64,000 bases of DNA from Serinicoccus hydrothermalis (GCF_001685415.1 NZ_CP014989.1:3533395-3597394); one strand, 5' to 3'. Shown: positions 54,332 through 63,800, counted from the stretch's first letter. Notes: generated by a model from the letters alone, not told the origin. A program made the numbers and translations.

Positions 54332-55725
54332 GCACCTCGGTCCTCGGCACCTCGCCCGAGGAGCTGGAGCGGGCCGCCCGGCTGCTGCGCGAGGCCGGGG
54401 CGCAGATCGAGTCCGTGGCCTCCCAGGTGCTGGGCAGCGCGCCACCGGAGGGCGCGTGGTCGGGCCTGGCCGCGTGGCAGGCGACCGCCCGGGTGCAGGC
54501 GGTGCACCGGGTCACCCGGTCCGCGGCTGGGCCGCCCCAGGACGCGGCGCAGGCGATAGCCCGGTGCGCCGCCGCGGCGAGGGCGGCGGCCGACGAGGTG
54601 CGGCGCTGGCAGCGGGCCGGGGAGCGCGCCGCAGGCGAGGCGGTGGTGCTGCGCGCACCCGGACCACCCCCCGAGCCGCACCTCGAGACCCTCTGGCGAC
54701 GCCGTCTGGAGCAGCTCGACCACGAGGTCGAGGCCGCGCGGCGCCGGGTGCAGGACGTGGAGGAGGACTTCCGCGCGGCGCAGGAGCGGGCCGCCCACGA
54801 GGTGCGGCGGGCCTGGGACGCCGTCGACGAGGCGCGCAGGGTCGGCGACGTGCCGAGGAGGGCGCTGGAGGCGGTGGGGTATGCCTGGGCCACCGGCGAG
54901 CGGGTGGTCCGCACCACCCAGGTAGTGATTGCCCGGGCCCGCGCCCGATGGGCGCGGGCGCTGGAGGTGCGCCGTGCCGCCCTGCGGCGGGCCGCTCGTG
55001 CGCTCGCCCGGCTGGGTGCCCTGAGCAGGGTGCGGGACGCGCCGATGCTGCTGTCGCGGATCCGGCTCGTGCCCGGCCCGGTCGGGATGGTCGCGGCGTG
55101 GTTCACCGCGTGGTCGGACCTGCGCGACGGGGGCGGCTACGAGGGGTGGCGCGGCGGGACGACGAAGGTGCTCGCCGGGCTGGGGCTGGCCGGCGGTGTG
55201 ATGATCCTCGCCACGCCCGCGTTCCCGGTCGCCGGCGCCGTCGGCATCGGCCTGCTGGGCGCCTACCAGGCGTGGTCGGCCGGCAACGCCGCCGTCGACG
55301 GCGCGGTCGTCGCGGCACGCTACGTGCGGCGCCACGTCCCGCGTCTGGCCGCGAAGGTGGGGGCGGCGACCCTGCGGGCGCAGGCGCGGGCGGTCGAGCG
55401 GCTGCGGTCCGCCCGGGTGGTGCTCCGGCAGGCGCGCGGCGTCGTGGTCCGTGAGACCGGACGACGGATCTCCGACGTCCGGGAGGCCGTCGCGCCGGTG
55501 CTCGCGCCGCTGCGCGACCCTCGCCACCGGGTCATCGGGCTCCCGCCCGGGGGGCCGGTCCGGCTCCCCTCGCGCGAGCTGGTCGACGGCGTCGTCGGCC
55601 GGCTGCCCAGCATCGAGCCGGTCCGGGACTGGTGGCGCCGGATGGGTGACCCAATCCTCATGCCGGTCGTCCCCCTCCCGCCGAGGCTGCCGGTCCCGGT
55701 CGAGCTCGGGCGGTGGCGGCCGTGA
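54328..55725 (+). CDS. Large helical protein with hydrophobic hairpin, WXG-like N-terminus
   Basis: A 465-residue protein. The N-terminal 110 residues are helical with a WxG-like turn (EGAWSGLAAW); residues 125-260 are a long Arg/Ala/Glu coiled-coil-like region; a hydrophobic pair near 280-320 (VLAGLGLAGGVMILATPAFP, VGIGLLGAYQAW) could insert in a membrane; the C-terminus is Arg/Pro-rich. The GTG overlaps the previous stop (GTGA). I recognise no named family; the layout is like large T7SS-linked substrates with a PPE/LXG-like head. Confidence 0.6.
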   Translation: MSTSVLGTSPEELERAARLLREAGAQIESVASQVLGSAPPEGAWSGLAAWQATARVQAVHRVTRSAAGPPQDAAQAIARCAAAARAAADEVRRWQRAGERAAGEAVVLRAPGPPPEPHLETLWRRRLEQLDHEVEAARRRVQDVEEDFRAAQERAAHEVRRAWDAVDEARRVGDVPRRALEAVGYAWATGERVVRTTQVVIARARARWARALEVRRAALRRAARALARLGALSRVRDAPMLLSRIRLVPGPVGMVAAWFTAWSDLRDGGGYEGWRGGTTKVLAGLGLAGGVMILATPAFPVAGAVGIGLLGAYQAWSAGNAAVDGAVVAARYVRRHVPRLAAKVGAATLRAQARAVERLRSARVVLRQARGVVVRETGRRISDVREAVAPVLAPLRDPRHRVIGLPPGGPVRLPSRELVDGVVGRLPSIEPVRDWWRRMGDPILMPVVPLPPRLPVPVELGRWRP

Positions 55726-56579
55726 CCGAGCCCGGCCCGCAGGCGGACGAGGACGAGGAGGTCCCCGCTCCGCCCACGGACGAGGAGGTGGCCGTCCCCG
55801 ACCCGTCCGCGGGCCAGGACCCGAGACCTGCGACGGCGGGCGACGGCCCGCTGCTCGTGCTGACCTCGGAGGAGCTGGACCTTCTCGAGGCGGCCCACGC
55901 GCGTCACCTCGGGCTGGACCCGGACACCGTGTCGACGACCACGGCGCCAGGTCCCGACGGAACCGCGCGGGCGGAGGCGATGCGCTCCCTGCAGGGACGC
56001 GGACTCCTGGACGAGCGAGGGCTGCTGACCGAGGACAGCGCCCTCGCCGACCTCGTGCTCCTCCTGCTCGACGTGCGGCTCGCGGCACGGGCGCTGCTGG
56101 TGGTCGAGCGCCGGCTCGCGGGGGCCGAGGAACGGCCCGACCTGCGGCTGCTGCACCTGCTCGAGACGGGCGGGGTGGTCGAGGACCTGCACCACGGGGG
56201 CTGGCACGGCCTGGACCTCTGCCTGGAGGCCGACGACCTGGCCGAGCGCGCCCTCGCGCCGGTGCTGCCGCCGGACGCGGTCGCCGGGGACGGGGAGCCG
56301 GTCGTGCTCGACCCGGCCGACCCCGACGCGTCGGCGGCACGGCTGCGTGCCTCGGTGCTCGCCCAGCTCACCCTGGCCTCGCCCGAGGCCGAGATCGAGG
56401 AGTCCGTGCTGCTCGCGGTCGGTGAGCGCGGATGCCACCTGGCACGGCGCGGACACGGCCCCGACGCCGAGGTCGCGGCGGCGGTCCTCGAGCCGGTGGA
56501 CCCGGACGACGTCCGTGATCTCGTGCGGGGGTGGGTGAGCCAGATCGTGGAGGCGGCGGAGCCCGACGGCATACGGTAG
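55722..56579 (+). CDS. EspG-like acidic protein
   Basis: A 285-residue acidic protein without membrane segments. After a Pro/Glu-rich leader of 45 residues comes LLVLTSEELDLLEAAHARHL with RGLLDERGLLTEDSALADLV and VLLLLDVRLAARALLVVERR, then a beta-rich-looking part with GGWHGLDLCLEADDLAERAL. The pattern of a TSEELDLL start and a RGLLDERG turn recalls EspG chaperones of ESX systems. This is a weak pattern-based call. The GTG overlaps the upstream stop (GTGA), making three coupled genes; the broken thrE follows 4 nt later. Confidence 0.5.
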   Translation: MTEPGPQADEDEEVPAPPTDEEVAVPDPSAGQDPRPATAGDGPLLVLTSEELDLLEAAHARHLGLDPDTVSTTTAPGPDGTARAEAMRSLQGRGLLDERGLLTEDSALADLVLLLLDVRLAARALLVVERRLAGAEERPDLRLLHLLETGGVVEDLHHGGWHGLDLCLEADDLAERALAPVLPPDAVAGDGEPVVLDPADPDASAARLRASVLAQLTLASPEAEIEESVLLAVGERGCHLARRGHGPDAEVAAAVLEPVDPDDVRDLVRGWVSQIVEAAEPDGIR

Positions 56580-56583
56580 GTCG

Positions 56584-57859
56584 GTGCCCGACCACCCGCC
56601 CGAGCCGCAGCAGGCCCTGCTCACCCGCACCGTGCTGATGCGGTTGGCCGGCGAGCTGGCGGCCTCCGGCGAGCCGGTGGTGGACGTCGAGCGGTCGGTG
56701 CGCTCGCTCGGCGCCCGCGCCGGTCATCCCGGTGTGCAGGTGGCCGCCAGCCCGACGGCCGTCTTCCTCAGCCTCAGCGCAGGGACGCCCGCGTCCATCG
56801 CCCCGGTGCCAGGCCCGCTGCGACTGGACCAGTGCGCCGCCGTGCACGCGGTGCGCCACTTCGTGGAGACCGGCCGCCTCACGCTGGCGGAGGCGGGCAC
56901 CGAGCTCGACAGCATCCGCGCCCTGCCGCACCCCTACCGGCCCTGGGTGCGCCACCTGGGCATGATGGTGGTCTCGGTCGGCCTCTCGCTCATCCTCCAG
57001 CCCGGACTGCCGAACGTCGCCGTCGCCGCGCTCGGCTCCCTGCTGGTGAGCCTGCTCCTCACCCAGGCCGGCAGGCATACCCTTCTCGGGTCATTGCTCC
57101 CATCGCTGGCCGCCTTCGTCGCCTCCCTGTTGGCCTTCAGCGGATACCAGCTCGGCCTGCTGGACGGACCGCTGCGGACGCTCATCTGCCCGCTGGCCGT
57201 GCTCCTGCCCGGTGCGCTGCTCGTCACCGGGGTCAGCGAGCTGGCGTAGGGGGCGATGGTCGCCGGGACGTCCCGCGTGTTCTACGGGACCGTGCAGCTC
57301 GGTCTGTTCTCCCTCGGTGTCGTCGCCGCCTCGATGGTCCTCGGGGTCGACCAGGGAGCCTTCGCCAACGTCCGGGTCGAGGGCCCCGCTCTCTGGGTCG
57401 CCCCGCTCGGGCTGGCGATCGTCACCCTCGGCATCACGCTGTCCGAGGCGCTGCCCTGGTCGCTGCTGCGGTGGTCCGCGCTGGTGCTGGTGCTGACCTT
57501 CGCGGCCCAGCTGGCCGGGCAGCAGAGCGCCTCCCCGCTGCCGATCGGGGGGGGGGGGGGGGGGGGGGGGGGGGGTCACGGGCGCCGTCGTCGCGTCCTT
57601 CGTCCCGGCGCTGCTCGGACGGCTTCGCGAGGACGTGCCGCGGCTCGTGGCCTTCCTCCCCTCCTTCTGGCTGCTCGTCCCCGGCACGGTCGGCCTGATC
57701 GGGGTGAGCCAGATCGGGGTCGGCAGCGGTGACGGGGCAACCCTGCTCGGGGCGGTGGGGATCGTCGCGTCGATCGCGCTCGGCCTGCTCGTCGGGTCCG
57801 CGCTGGCGCTCCCGGTGTCCCGGCCCGCGTCGACCTGGCGTCGCCGCGCGGCACAATGA
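56584..57859 (+). pseudogene. thrE: Threonine/serine exporter (ThrE family), broken by stop and frameshift
   Basis: ThrE-type exporters have a cytoplasmic N-terminal DUF1212 domain and about ten membrane segments. Codons 1-221 from the GTG at 56584 read normally (VAASPTAVFLSLSAG; LGMMVVSVGLSLILQPGLPN; LICPLAVLLPGALLVTGVSE) to an in-frame TAG at 57247-57249. The same frame resumes as GAMVAGTSRVFYGTVQLGLF, the expected continuation of SELA, up to a run of 29 G (57547-57575) that shifts the frame; the rest (VTGAVVASFVPALLGRL, RLVAFLPSFWLLVPGTVGLI) is in the next frame and ends at 57859. One G fewer or two more would restore it. An alternative is two separate proteins, as in YjjP/YjjB, but the stop falls within the first unit. 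Confidence 0.85.
57547..57575. repeat. Run of 29 G residues inside thrE
   Basis: Homopolymer of 29 consecutive G after CCGATC and before TCACGG, in the membrane-domain region of the broken thrE-like gene. A length of 28 or 31 would join the two frames. It may be a slippage-prone phase switch or a sequencing/assembly artefact; low-signal reads in some chemistries appear as G. Confidence 0.9.
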
Positions 57860-57863
57860 CCGG

Positions 57864-59075
57864 GTGAGTTCGCGCAGCCTGACCCTGCTCGGGTCGACCG
57901 GATCCATCGGCACCCAGGCGATCGACGTGGTCCGGGCCAACCCGGACCGCTTCCACGTGCAGGCTCTCTCAGCCGGGGGGAGCGACCTGGGCCTGCTCGC
58001 CCGTCAGGCGGTGGAGCTGCAGGTCGACCAGGTCGCCGTCGCCCGCGAGGACGAGGGAGCCCGCGCCGAGCTCACCGACGCGCTGGGCGAGGCCGCGCGC
58101 GCGGCGGGGCGGCAGGCATACCGGCCGGAGATCCTCACCGGGGCCCGCGCCGCGGAGCAGGTCGCCGGCCAGGGCGCCGACGTCGTGCTCAACGGCATGA
58201 CCGGCAGCATCGGCCTGCGCCCCACCCTGGCCGCGCTCGCCGCCGGGAGCACGCTCGCGCTCGCCAACAAGGAGTCCCTCATCGTCGGCGGGACGCTCGT
58301 CACCCGGGCGGCCCGGCCCGGCCAGATCGTGCCGGTCGACTCCGAGCACAGCGCCATCGCCCAGGCGCTGCGCGCCGGGACGCGCGGCGAGGTGCGCAGG
58401 CTCGTCCTCACCGCCAGCGGCGGTCCCTTCCGCGGCCGGACCCGGGCCGAGCTGGCCGACGTCACCCCGCAGGAGGCGCTGGCACACCCCACCTGGGACA
58501 TGGGCCAGGTCATCACCACCAACTCCGCCACCCTCGTCAACAAGGGCCTAGAGGTGATCGAGGCGCACCTGCTCTTCGACGTGCCCTTCGACGCCATCGA
58601 GGTCGTGGTGCACCCGCAGTCGGTCGTGCACTCCATGGTCGAGTTCGTCGACGGCTCCACCCTCGCCCAGGCCTCCCCACCGACGATGCACATCCCCATC
58701 GCCCTCGGCCTCTCCTGGCCGGAGCGGCTGGTCGACGTCGCGCCCGCGTGCGACTGGACGCGCGCCACGTCCTGGGACTTCCTGCCGCTGGACGACGAGG
58801 CCTTCCCCGCGGTCCGGCTGGCCGAGCAGGTGGGTCGCGCCGGGGGGACCGCTCCGGCGGTCTACAACGCGGCCAACGAGGTCTGCGTGGCCGCGTTCCA
58901 CGACGGGAGGCTGCCCTTCCTCGGCATCGTCGACGTGGTGGCGCAGGTGGTCGAGGAGCACGGGAACTCCTCGGACGCCTCGGCGGTTGATCTCTCCGTG
59001 GACCAGGTGCTCGCCGCCGACGCCTGGGCCCGCGAGGCTGCCGCGCGTAGCATCGAAGCACGCCCGCGCGACTGA
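57864..59075 (+). CDS. dxr: 1-deoxy-D-xylulose 5-phosphate reductoisomerase
   Basis: First committed step of the MEP isoprenoid pathway, DXP to MEP with NADPH. The 403-residue product begins [20 protein letters not shown], the NADPH-binding motif, with [38 protein letters not shown]-like AHPTWDMG and [21 protein letters not shown] chose the GTG at 57864; the frame runs to 57729 inside the thrE remnant, without similarity. The order dxr, site-2 protease, ispG is conserved in actinobacteria. Confidence 0.96.
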   Translation: MSSRSLTLLGSTGSIGTQAIDVVRANPDRFHVQALSAGGSDLGLLARQAVELQVDQVAVAREDEGARAELTDALGEAARAAGRQAYRPEILTGARAAEQVAGQGADVVLNGMTGSIGLRPTLAALAAGSTLALANKESLIVGGTLVTRAARPGQIVPVDSEHSAIAQALRAGTRGEVRRLVLTASGGPFRGRTRAELADVTPQEALAHPTWDMGQVITTNSATLVNKGLEVIEAHLLFDVPFDAIEVVVHPQSVVHSMVEFVDGSTLAQASPPTMHIPIALGLSWPERLVDVAPACDWTRATSWDFLPLDDEAFPAVRLAEQVGRAGGTAPAVYNAANEVCVAAFHDGRLPFLGIVDVVAQVVEEHGNSSDASAVDLSVDQVLAADAWAREAAARSIEARPRD

Positions 59076-59109
59076 CCGACCGACCGACTGACGGACAAGG
59101 AGTTCGCCC

Positions 59110-60432
59110 ATGCTCTACCTGCTCGGTGTGCTCGCGGTCTTCATCGGTATCGCCGTGTCGATCGCGCTGCACGAGATCGGGCACCTCGTCCCGGCCAAGC
59201 TCTTCCGCGTGCGGTGCACCCAGTACATGGTCGGTTTCGGCCCCACGCTGTGGTCCCGGCGGCGCGGCGAGACGGAGTACGGCGTCAAGGCGATCCCGCT
59301 GGGCGGTTACGTCCGCATGATCGGGATGTTCCCGTCCCGCGCGGGTGACGACGGCAAGCTCCGGGCGAGCAGCTCCAACCCGCTGCACCTCATGATCGAG
59401 CAGGCGCGGCAGGACTCGCTGGAGGAGGTCGGTCCGGAGGACGCCGACCGGGTGTTCTACAAGCTGCCGGTGTGGAAGCGCGTCGTCGTCATGGCCGGGG
59501 GGCCGCTCATGAACCTCGCGATCAGCGCCGTGCTCATCACGCTGTTGCTGACGGTGCAGGGTCTCCCGGTGGCGACACCGCAGGTCAGCGCTGTCGCCGC
59601 GTGCGCCAACACCGACGTCGCCGACGACGACTGCACCGGCCAGGACCCCTCGCCCGCGGCCGCCGCAGGCTTCGAGGTGGGTGACACCATCGTCTCGGTC
59701 GACGGCACACCCGTGGACGACTGGGCCGCGACGACGTATGCCATCCAGAACGCGGGCGACGAGGCCACCTTCGTCGTCGAGCGGGACGGCGAGCGGCAGG
59801 AGCTGACGGCGGACCTGGTGCAGCGCGAGCTGGCGCTCATGGGCCCGGACGGCGCGCTGGTCCTCGACGAGGAGGGTGAACCGGTCTACGGCCAGGCGAG
59901 TTTCCTCGGGGCCTCGCCGACGCTGGACCACGAGCCGCAGCCGATCAGCGCCGCGCCGCCCATGGTCGGTGAGATGTTCACGCAGACGGCGGGGATCGTG
60001 CTGACCCTGCCGCAGCGGCTGGTCGACGTCTCGCAGGCCGCCTTCGGCAGCGAGGAGCGCGATCCCAACGGCCCGATGTCCGTGGTCGGTGTCGGCCGGG
60101 TCGCCGGCGACGTGACGCAGAACGGCATCGAGGGTCTCGTGGAGAGCGCCGGTGAGCGCTTCTGGCTGCTCGTGTCAGTGCTCGCCTCGCTCAACATGGC
60201 GCTCTTCGTCTTCAACCTCATCCCGCTGCTCCCGCTCGACGGCGGCCACGTCGCGGGGGCGCTGTGGGAGGGGTTGAAGAAGTCGTGGGCGCGGGTCTTC
60301 GGGCGGCCCGACCCCGGCCCGGTGGACACCGCGGCCGCGCTGCCGGTCGCCTACGCCGTGGCCATCGGGCTGCTCGGCATGACGGCGCTGCTCATCTACG
60401 CCGACATCGTGCGCCCGATCCAGCTCGGCTGA
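59110..60432 (+). CDS. Site-2 protease (RseP/Rip1-like)
   Basis: Intramembrane zinc protease of 440 residues. It has the active site [14 protein letters not shown] at about residues 19-32, a PDZ domain ([20 protein letters not shown], near 195) and the third zinc ligand in [20 protein letters not shown] near 375. Membrane segments lie at the N-terminus, near 140-160, 355-375 and at the end. Mycobacterial Rip1 releases anti-sigma factors; the substrate here is unknown. ACAAGGAG precedes the ATG. It lies between dxr and ispG. Confidence 0.94.
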   Translation: MLYLLGVLAVFIGIAVSIALHEIGHLVPAKLFRVRCTQYMVGFGPTLWSRRRGETEYGVKAIPLGGYVRMIGMFPSRAGDDGKLRASSSNPLHLMIEQARQDSLEEVGPEDADRVFYKLPVWKRVVVMAGGPLMNLAISAVLITLLLTVQGLPVATPQVSAVAACANTDVADDDCTGQDPSPAAAAGFEVGDTIVSVDGTPVDDWAATTYAIQNAGDEATFVVERDGERQELTADLVQRELALMGPDGALVLDEEGEPVYGQASFLGASPTLDHEPQPISAAPPMVGEMFTQTAGIVLTLPQRLVDVSQAAFGSEERDPNGPMSVVGVGRVAGDVTQNGIEGLVESAGERFWLLVSVLASLNMALFVFNLIPLLPLDGGHVAGALWEGLKKSWARVFGRPDPGPVDTAAALPVAYAVAIGLLGMTALLIYADIVRPIQLG

Positions 60433-60485
60433 GACACCCAGCCACCACCCAGGGATCCGTCAGCCCCGGGTGCGACAATGGCGTC

Positions 60486-61658
60486 ATGACTGCTGGTGCC
60501 CCCATCTCGCTCGGTATGCCCGCGGCCCCGCCGCCCGTGCTCGCGCCCCGCCGCCAGACGCGCAAGATCAAGGTCGGCAAGGTCGAGGTCGGCGGCGACG
60601 CGCCGATCTCCGTCCAGTCGATGACGACGACGCCGACGACCGACATCAACGCCACGCTGCAGCAGATCGCGGAGCTCACGGCCACCGGCTGCGACATCGT
60701 CCGCGTCGCCTGCCCGACGCAGGACGACGCCGACGCGCTGCCGGCCATCGCGCAGAAGTCGCAGATCCCGGTCATCGCCGACATCCACTTCCAGCCGAAG
60801 TACGTCTACGCCGCCATCGACGCGGGGTGCGCGGCGGTGCGCGTCAACCCGGGCAACATCCGCAAGTTCGACGACCAGGTCAAGCAGATCTCGCAGGCCG
60901 CCAAGGACGCCGGTGTCTCCGTCCGGATCGGGGTCAACGCCGGGTCGCTGGACAAGCGGCTGCTGCAGAAGTACGGCAAGCCCACCGCCGAGGCGCTCGT
61001 CGAGTCCGCGGTCTGGGAGGCGAGCCTGTTCGAGGAGCACGACTTCCACGACTTCAAGATCTCGGTCAAGCACAACGACCCGGTCGTCATGGTGCGCGCC
61101 TACGAGATGCTCGCCGAGCGGGGCGACTGGCCGCTGCACCTCGGGGTCACCGAGGCCGGCCCGGCCTTCCAGGGCACCATCAAGTCCTCGGTCGCCTTCG
61201 GCGCGCTGCTCTCGCAGGGGATCGGCGACACCATCCGGGTCTCCCTCTCCGCGCCGCCGGTGGAGGAGGTCAAGGTCGGCAACCAGATCCTGCAGAGCCT
61301 CAACCTCAAGCCGCGCAAGCTGGAGATCGTCTCCTGCCCCTCCTGCGGGCGGGCGCAGGTCGACGTCTACACCCTGGCCGACGAGGTCACCGCCGGCCTG
61401 GAGGGCATGGAGGTGCCGCTGCGGGTGGCCGTCATGGGCTGCGTCGTCAACGGTCCCGGCGAGGCCCGCGAGGCCGACCTCGGGGTGGCCTCCGGCAACG
61501 GCAAGGGCCAGATCTTCGTCAAGGGCGAGGTCATCAAGACGGTGCCCGAGAGCCAGATCGTCGAGACCCTCATCGAGGAGGCCTCGCGCATCGCCGAGGA
61601 GATGGGCGAGGGCGGGACCGGCGAGGCCGCGGGCTCGCCGACCGTCAGCGTCGGGTAA
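60486..61658 (+). CDS. ispG: 4-hydroxy-3-methylbut-2-en-1-yl diphosphate synthase
   Basis: Iron-sulfur enzyme of the MEP pathway, converting MEcPP to HMBPP. The 390-residue protein begins with a short Pro-rich lead, then [20 protein letters not shown] and [19 protein letters not shown]; the [4Fe-4S] ligands are in [20 protein letters not shown] (CPSCG near residue 284) and [19 protein letters not shown] (near 318). The ATG at 60486 is chosen; the longer open frame upstream is a shadow of the protease gene. Complete, with normal length. Confidence 0.97.
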   Translation: MTAGAPISLGMPAAPPPVLAPRRQTRKIKVGKVEVGGDAPISVQSMTTTPTTDINATLQQIAELTATGCDIVRVACPTQDDADALPAIAQKSQIPVIADIHFQPKYVYAAIDAGCAAVRVNPGNIRKFDDQVKQISQAAKDAGVSVRIGVNAGSLDKRLLQKYGKPTAEALVESAVWEASLFEEHDFHDFKISVKHNDPVVMVRAYEMLAERGDWPLHLGVTEAGPAFQGTIKSSVAFGALLSQGIGDTIRVSLSAPPVEEVKVGNQILQSLNLKPRKLEIVSCPSCGRAQVDVYTLADEVTAGLEGMEVPLRVAVMGCVVNGPGEAREADLGVASGNGKGQIFVKGEVIKTVPESQIVETLIEEASRIAEEMGEGGTGEAAGSPTVSVG

Positions 61659-61692
61659 CCCGCGCGACATACGGGCCGGGTAGCGTCTGGTC

Positions 61693-62547
61693 ATGGCTCC
61701 CGACCCCATCAGCAGGCAGACCGCCCGCCAGTCGACGTGGCACGAGGTGTGCCAGGCATACCACCTCGTGGAGCGGGCCGACCTGACCGTGGTGCACGAG
61801 CACATGCCGGCGGGGAGCGCCGGGAGGCCGCACAGCCACCAGCGCTCGCGGCAGTTCTTCTACGTCCTCGCGGGGACGGGCACGATGACCCTCGGGCAGC
61901 GCGAGGTGCCGGTGCCCGCGGACTCGGGGATCGAGGTGCCGCCGCGCACGCACCACTTCATGCGCAACGACGGCGAGGACGACCTGGAGATGATCGTCGT
62001 CACGACCCCCCGGGCGAGCGGCACGCCGCACGTGCGGGAGCAGCCGCTGGGCCGGGACCGTGGTGGTCTGGTCGTCGGCTCCCACCTGCGTCACACCCGC
62101 TCCGGCGACCTGTCGACGGTGGTGCGCTTCGAGGAGGCGATGGACACCAGCCCCTTCCTGGGGCAGGGCGGCCTGGACTGGCACACCTCCGCGCTCGGCG
62201 ACCCGGACCTCGAGCACTGGGTGCTGGTGGACCGGCTCGACCGGGTGATCGCCTTCGGCATCCTCGTCGGGGTCGGTGGCGGCGACACGGTGGAGATCCG
62301 GCGCATGGTCGTGGCCCCGGAGGGCCGTGGTCAGGGCCTCGGCCGGCTGCTGCTGCGGCAGCTGCTCGAGCACGCGCTGGCCAACCCGCGGGTGCACCGC
62401 GTCTGGCTCGACGTCAGCGCGGACAACACCCGGGCGCGCTCGCTCTACCGCGCGGTCGGCTTCGTCGAGAAGGACGCCCCGGCCGATGCCACGCTGCTGG
62501 ACAACGGCGTCTACATGGAGTGGGGCGACACCCAGCGCATACCCTGA
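61693..62547 (+). CDS. Cupin-GNAT fusion protein
   Basis: A 284-residue two-domain protein. The N-terminal cupin (about residues 25-115) shows PHSHQRSRQFFYVLAGTGTM and EVPPRTHHFMRNDGEDDLEM, with HxH...E and a later His as metal-ligand pattern. The C-terminal GNAT domain (about 150-282) has EIRRMVVAPEGRGQGLGRLL near 204 (acetyl-CoA motif RGQGLG) and SADNTRARSLYRAVGFVEKD. Both domains look intact. The function is unknown; the cupin may bind a ligand or metal that controls acetylation. The kinase gene follows 4 nt later. Confidence 0.85.
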   Translation: MAPDPISRQTARQSTWHEVCQAYHLVERADLTVVHEHMPAGSAGRPHSHQRSRQFFYVLAGTGTMTLGQREVPVPADSGIEVPPRTHHFMRNDGEDDLEMIVVTTPRASGTPHVREQPLGRDRGGLVVGSHLRHTRSGDLSTVVRFEEAMDTSPFLGQGGLDWHTSALGDPDLEHWVLVDRLDRVIAFGILVGVGGGDTVEIRRMVVAPEGRGQGLGRLLLRQLLEHALANPRVHRVWLDVSADNTRARSLYRAVGFVEKDAPADATLLDNGVYMEWGDTQRIP

Positions 62548-62551
62548 GAGC

Positions 62552-63253
62552 GTGAGCGCGCCCGGATTCCTGCCCCTGCGCCAGCTGGTGCTGGTCGACC
62601 TGCTCGGGCTGATGCTCGCAGTGCGACCGGGGGAGCGCGCCGTCATCGCGATCGACGGTCCGGACGGGGTGGGCAAGAGCCACCTGGCGCGAGAGCTCGA
62701 GGCGCTGGCGCCGCACGTCGCGGGCCGCGCCGTGCACGCCGTGTCGGTCGACGGCTTCCACCACCCGCGGGAGCACCGGCACGCGCGCGGGAGCACGGGG
62801 ACGACCTGCTACGAGGACTCCTACGACTACGACGCGCTGCGGCGCGCGGTGCTGTGGCCCTTCCGCGACGGGCAGGACATCGTGCCGGCCGTCTTCGACG
62901 TCGCCCGGGACACGCCGGTCTTCCCCGAGCCGGTGCCCCTGGCCGCGGACGCCGTGCTCCTCGTCGAGGGTGTCTTCCTGCGCCGGCCCGAGCTGCGGGG
63001 TGAGTGGGACGCGACCTGCCTGGTGACCGCTCCGGCCGGCGTGAGCGTGCCGCGGGGCAACGCCCGCTTCCCCCGGCTCGCCGGGCTGGACGACCCCGGG
63101 CACGAGGGCAACGCGCGCTATGTTGAGGCGCAGCAGATCTACCGCCTGCAGTCCCGCACCTGGGCCCCCGACTGGATCGTGGACAACACCGACCTCCAGC
63201 GCCCGGAGCTGGTCTGGCCGGACCCGGACGAGCCGCAGTGGTTCGACCAGTGA
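62552..63253 (+). CDS. P-loop kinase, uridine kinase-like
   Basis: A 233-residue nucleoside/phosphotransferase-type kinase. Walker A is VIAIDGPDGVGKSHLARELE near residue 35; a family-like block SVDGFHHPREHRHARGSTGT and YEDSYDYDALRRAVLWPFRD follows, and LLVEGVFLRRPELRGEWD resembles the uridine kinase Walker B. The family is uridine kinase/phosphoribulokinase-like; the true substrate is not shown. The start is GTG at 62552, 4 nt after the cupin-GNAT gene. Confidence 0.78.
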   Translation: MSAPGFLPLRQLVLVDLLGLMLAVRPGERAVIAIDGPDGVGKSHLARELEALAPHVAGRAVHAVSVDGFHHPREHRHARGSTGTTCYEDSYDYDALRRAVLWPFRDGQDIVPAVFDVARDTPVFPEPVPLAADAVLLVEGVFLRRPELRGEWDATCLVTAPAGVSVPRGNARFPRLAGLDDPGHEGNARYVEAQQIYRLQSRTWAPDWIVDNTDLQRPELVWPDPDEPQWFDQ

Positions 63254-63267
63254 CAGGAGTGGCTCGT

Positions 63268-63744
63268 ATGCGCCTCGCCCCCGTTCCCTACCGCGTGTCC
63301 CGGACCACCCGCGTCGAGGCGGCGCCCGAGCGGGTCTTCACCGAGCTCGTCGACTTCCGCCGCTGGCGGGACTGGTCGCCCTGGGACGGGCTCGACCCGG
63401 AGATGGAGCGCACCTACTCCGGGCCCAAGTCGGGCGTGGGCTCCGGCTATGCCTGGGACGGCGACAAGCACGCCGGTGCCGGGTCGATGACCATCACCGA
63501 CACCCAGCGCCCCTCGCGGGTGGACCTGGACCTGCGCTTCGAGAAGCCGTTCCCGTCCAGGAGCGCCATCCGGTTCGACCTCGACGCGGAGGAGGGGGGT
63601 GCGGCGACGATGGTGACCTGGAGCATGTCCGGGGAGCACACCGGCCTCATGCGCGTCCTGGGCCGGGTGATGTCGATGGACAGGCTGGTCGGCAAGGACT
63701 TAGAGAAGGGACTGGCCCAGCTCAAGGACCTCGCCGAGACCTGA
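63268..63744 (+). CDS. SRPBCC family protein
   Basis: A 158-residue START-like fold protein. It starts RLAPVPYRVSRTTRVEAAPE with RVFTELVDFRRWRDWSPWDG, the pattern of the SRPBCC/polyketide cyclase group, and ends in a long helix (MSMDRLVGKDLEKGLAQLKD). Such proteins bind hydrophobic ligands; no ligand can be named. I chose the ATG at 63268, preceded by AGGAG at 9 nt; the frame runs on to 63238. It converges on the ABC ATPase gene, with a perfect 52-nt palindrome between them. Confidence 0.82.
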   Translation: MRLAPVPYRVSRTTRVEAAPERVFTELVDFRRWRDWSPWDGLDPEMERTYSGPKSGVGSGYAWDGDKHAGAGSMTITDTQRPSRVDLDLRFEKPFPSRSAIRFDLDAEEGGAATMVTWSMSGEHTGLMRVLGRVMSMDRLVGKDLEKGLAQLKDLAET

Positions 63745-63800
63745 GCACGCCCCACCGGGCGCCCGGGCAGGCGGGCGACCACGAGCCCGCCCTTCTGCCG

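Noticed and set aside
57256..57732. Open frame after the amber codon as an intact small membrane protein
   Set aside because: Its end, after the G-run, is Arg-rich out-of-frame sequence, while the real exporter sequence continues in the next frame.
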